Notes under the pieces: generated by a model | Database searches by the model: none | What the model saw: only the letters and a program-made list of their open reading frames with translations | What the model was told of the DNA's origin: nothing | Translations under genes and position numbers: made by a program | NCBI GenBank assembly: GCA_002418205.1 | Contig: DIDP01000046.1 | Coordinates: 1 to 21,694, forward strand | Direction: 5' to 3' | Length of the DNA stretch: 21,694 bases | From: Anaerolineales bacterium UBA5797 | Lineage (GTDB): Bacteria; Chloroflexota; Anaerolineae; Anaerolineales; Villigracilaceae | Part shown: in pieces, positions 20,244 to 21,694 of the stretch | How positions within the stretch are numbered: position 1 is the first letter of the stretch | Layout of the letters: each line of letters begins with the position of its first letter

Positions 20244-20711
20244 TTATGCCGCGGCTTCGGGAAGTTCGTAACCGAGCGAGCGCAGTTTTTTCTTTGCGGC
20301 TGTCAGCGATGCCTGACCAAAACCCTGGATCGCAAGGACCGCTTCGTTGCCGGCGCTGAGTTTCTCGAGGAACTGCCCAACATTTTCGATGCCTGCTTTC
20401 GCAAGGGCATCCGTCGCGCGGGTCGGAAGACCCAGGTCCGCGATCGGGCGGTCGGGGGAACCCTTCAGTTCCTCCTTGGCCTGCTGTTGTTCGACGTATG
20501 CCTGGCGGGCGGAAAGCTTCTTGTAGAAGCGATCGACCTGACCTTCGATATCGAGGATGCGCTGGGCTTCACCGGTAAAGAACGGATGGCAGTTCGAGCA
20601 AATGTCCAGGCGGATCTCTTTTTTCGTGGAGCCGGTCTTCCAGGTCTTGCCGCAGGACGCGCAGGTCACTGTCGCGTCGGGATAATAAGTGGGATGAATC
20701 TTCGCCTTCAT
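20244..20711 (-). CDS. rpmE: Ribosomal protein bL31 with C-terminal RNA-polymerase alpha-CTD-like domain
   Basis: Residues 1-70 are bL31 of the zinc-containing type: MKAKIHPTYYP, C17-x2-C20, TGSTKKEIRLDICSNCHPF (26-44, with C38-x2-C41) and FFTG. Typical bL31 stops near 70-90 residues; this protein has 155. After a charged linker (71-89), residues 90-151 (LGLPTRATDALAKAGIENV, then IQGFGQASLTAAKKKLRSLG) resemble the alpha-subunit C-terminal domain of RNA polymerase, a helix-hairpin-helix-like fold (compare LSVRAYNCLKRAGI and I-x2-FG-x-KSL-x3-K-x-KL-x2-LG). I choose the ATG at 20711, preceded by GGAAGG; a TTG two codons upstream overlaps the rpmA stop. It lies two bases after rpmA, so coupling is likely. 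The role of the extra domain is unknown. Confidence 0.85.
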   Translation of the reverse strand: MKAKIHPTYYPDATVTCASCGKTWKTGSTKKEIRLDICSNCHPFFTGEAQRILDIEGQVDRFYKKLSARQAYVEQQQAKEELKGSPDRPIADLGLPTRATDALAKAGIENVGQFLEKLSAGNEAVLAIQGFGQASLTAAKKKLRSLGYELPEAAA

Positions 20712-20713
20712 GA

Positions 20714-20974
20714 TCAACCTTCCGCCTGCGGGACGATGTTCACGCGCTTCTGACCGTGGATGATGTCATACATCACAACGCCGTCAGCGGTCGCGAACAG
20801 GGTATCGTCCTTGCCGGCTTTCACATTCAGCCCCGGCTTGATCTTCGTGCCGCGCTGGCGCACAAGGATGTTACCGGAAAGCACAAACTGACCAGCATAG
20901 CGTTTGACGCCCAGACGCTGGGAATTCGAATCTCGTCCGTTGCGGCTTGAACCGCCGCCTTTTTTATGTGCCAT
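20714..20974 (-). CDS. rpmA: Ribosomal protein bL27
   Basis: An 86-residue large-subunit protein whose N-terminal tail reaches toward the peptidyl-transferase centre. MAHKKGGGSSRNGRDSNSQR (1-20) is the signature start, followed by LGVKRYAGQFVLSGNILVRQ and the conserved KPGLNVKAGKDDTLFA. The N-terminus begins directly with MAHKKGGG and has no cleavable leader, unlike the Firmicutes type. GAGAGGT lies before the ATG. It is 11 bases after rplU and two before rpmE in the ribosomal operon. Obg, the usual L27 neighbour, is not here. Confidence 0.96.
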   Translation of the reverse strand: MAHKKGGGSSRNGRDSNSQRLGVKRYAGQFVLSGNILVRQRGTKIKPGLNVKAGKDDTLFATADGVVMYDIIHGQKRVNIVPQAEG

Positions 20975-20985
20975 GGCTACCTCTC

Positions 20986-21501
20986 TTACTTTTTCTCAGT
21001 CTTCTTGGATGTGGTCGACTTTTTGGCAGGGGCCTTCTTGGTGGACGGCTTTGCCGCTTCCTTCTCGGTCTTTGCCTGCTTCTCCGCCTTCGGTTTTTTC
21101 TCAGCCTTGGGCTTTGCCTCGACCACTACCTCGGTTTCAGATTCTTTCTTCTCGACCGCGGGCTTTTCGACTTTGCGGACCTCGCCCGGCTTGCCGATGG
21201 AATCCACCATCAGAAGCGTGTATTGCTGACGATGACCGCCTTTGACGCGGATGCGCTTTTTCGGGCGGTATTTGAATCGGACGAGCTTGGGACCCTTGAC
21301 GTGATCCACCACTGTGACTTTGACTTCGATGCCATCCACAGTGGGCGTACCGACCAGCACTTCGTCGCCGTCTGCCATCAACAGGACGCGCTCAAGGTTG
21401 AACTGTTTACCCGCTTCGACGGGCAGGCGATCCACTTCGATGGTTCGCCCTTCGACGGCACGGAACTGCTTGCCGCCGCTTTCCACGATTGCAAATCTCA
21501 T
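20986..21501 (-). CDS. rplU: Ribosomal protein bL21 with Lys/Ala/Glu-rich C-terminal extension
   Basis: Residues 1-103 form bL21: MRFAIVESGGKQFRAVEGR (1-19), VLLMADGDEVLVGTP, and the RNA-binding YRPKKRIRVKGGHRQQYT (77-94). Family members normally end near residue 103; here about 70 more residues follow, dominated by Lys, Ala, Glu, Pro and Thr (for example KPKAEKKPKAEKQAKTEK) and presumably disordered. Such tails may contact rRNA but have no specific function I can assign. I place the start at the ATG at 21501, with GGAGA seven bases before it; an upstream in-frame ATG (21600) would add an unconserved 33 residues from the leader. The gene is first in the rplU-rpmA-rpmE operon. Confidence 0.94.
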   Translation of the reverse strand: MRFAIVESGGKQFRAVEGRTIEVDRLPVEAGKQFNLERVLLMADGDEVLVGTPTVDGIEVKVTVVDHVKGPKLVRFKYRPKKRIRVKGGHRQQYTLLMVDSIGKPGEVRKVEKPAVEKKESETEVVVEAKPKAEKKPKAEKQAKTEKEAAKPSTKKAPAKKSTTSKKTEKK

Positions 21502-21629
21502 ATTTTTTCTCCAGTCATTCACTTCGCCGCGTGCCTGCGGAGTTCCTTCACTCGTCGCCTGCGAACGGGGAAGCTGGGTTACAAACATCAGCCCCGGCAA
21601 ACTTTCCTGCCAGGGCAGAAGCGGACGAT

Positions 21630-21658
21630 ATTATACATGCGGGGTGGGGAAGTGTCAA
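21630..21658 (-). promoter_or_regulatory. Consensus sigma-70 promoter of the rplU operon
   Basis: On the minus strand TTGACA (21658-21653) and TATAAT (21635-21630) are both perfect consensus hexamers with 17 bases between. Transcription would start near 21623, giving a leader of about 120 bases before the rplU ATG. That length allows autoregulatory RNA structure, and short complementary stretches such as CTGCC/GGCAG occur near its 5' end, but no known leader family is recognised. Confidence 0.9.
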
Positions 21659-21694
21659 CGGGCGTGGCGCATGGGATTGTGCAACAAGTCCAGT

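Overview
The window is a chromosomal stretch of moderately GC-rich bacterial DNA carrying housekeeping and sulfur-metabolism genes. I see no rRNA, tRNA, CRISPR array, transposase, integrase or phage gene. The gene set (H-to-Y EF-G paralogue, CysM/CysO/JAMM-type cysteine cluster, pyruvate phosphate dikinase, L21-L27-L31 operon with enlarged proteins) and three kinds of short palindromic repeats fit a Chloroflexota bacterium, probably Anaerolineae. That assignment is inference, because no rRNA is present.

Layout. (1) 1-3030, minus strand: plsC-like acyltransferase, pgl, gnd and the start of zwf, an oxidative pentose-phosphate operon with the genes in reverse pathway order. A palindromic repeat separates it from a SAM methyltransferase (3123-3686). 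(2) 3833-5914, plus: an EF-G-like GTPase with a near-consensus promoter (TTGACA-17-TACAAT) and a strong intrinsic terminator. (3) 6013-10338, plus: a sulfur-carrier cysteine-biosynthesis cluster of MoaD/CysO-like carrier 1, a CysM-type synthase, a JAMM (Mec-like) peptidase, TusA, a DsrE-family protein, CysO-like carrier 2 and an E1-like MoeB/ThiF-rhodanese fusion. After a terminator comes a second PLP synthase with a CBS-domain pair (10426-11835). (4) 11948-14764, minus: pyruvate phosphate dikinase. (5) 14954-15385, plus: a stand-alone receiver-domain protein. (6) 15467-20123, minus: thymidine kinase, hypoxanthine phosphoribosyltransferase, CCA-adding/poly(A) polymerase-type enzyme, NUDIX hydrolase, DEDDy exonuclease and alpha/beta hydrolase, closely packed. 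(7) 20244-21501, minus: rplU-rpmA-rpmE, driven by a consensus promoter (TTGACA-17-TATAAT) and ended by a 12-bp hairpin terminator.

In the cysteine cluster, the rhodanese domain, TusA and DsrE would handle persulfide sulfur. The E1 would adenylate and thiocarboxylate a carrier C-terminus. CysM would add the carrier thiocarboxylate to an activated serine, and the JAMM peptidase would release cysteine. This is modelled on mycobacterial CysO-CysM-Mec.

Two features stand out. The CysM transcript has a roughly 200-nt leader that encodes a short peptide with a Cys-Leu-Cys run, followed by a hairpin enclosing its stop codon and then a hairpin plus T-run, which looks like a cysteine-responsive attenuator. 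The second carrier runs nine residues past its Gly-Gly, and those codons and the stop codon lie inside a palindromic repeat, as if a REP-like element had turned a mature carrier into a pro-form that the neighbouring peptidase might trim. An apparent fusion of ribosomal protein L31 to an RNA-polymerase alpha-CTD-like domain is a third item worth checking.
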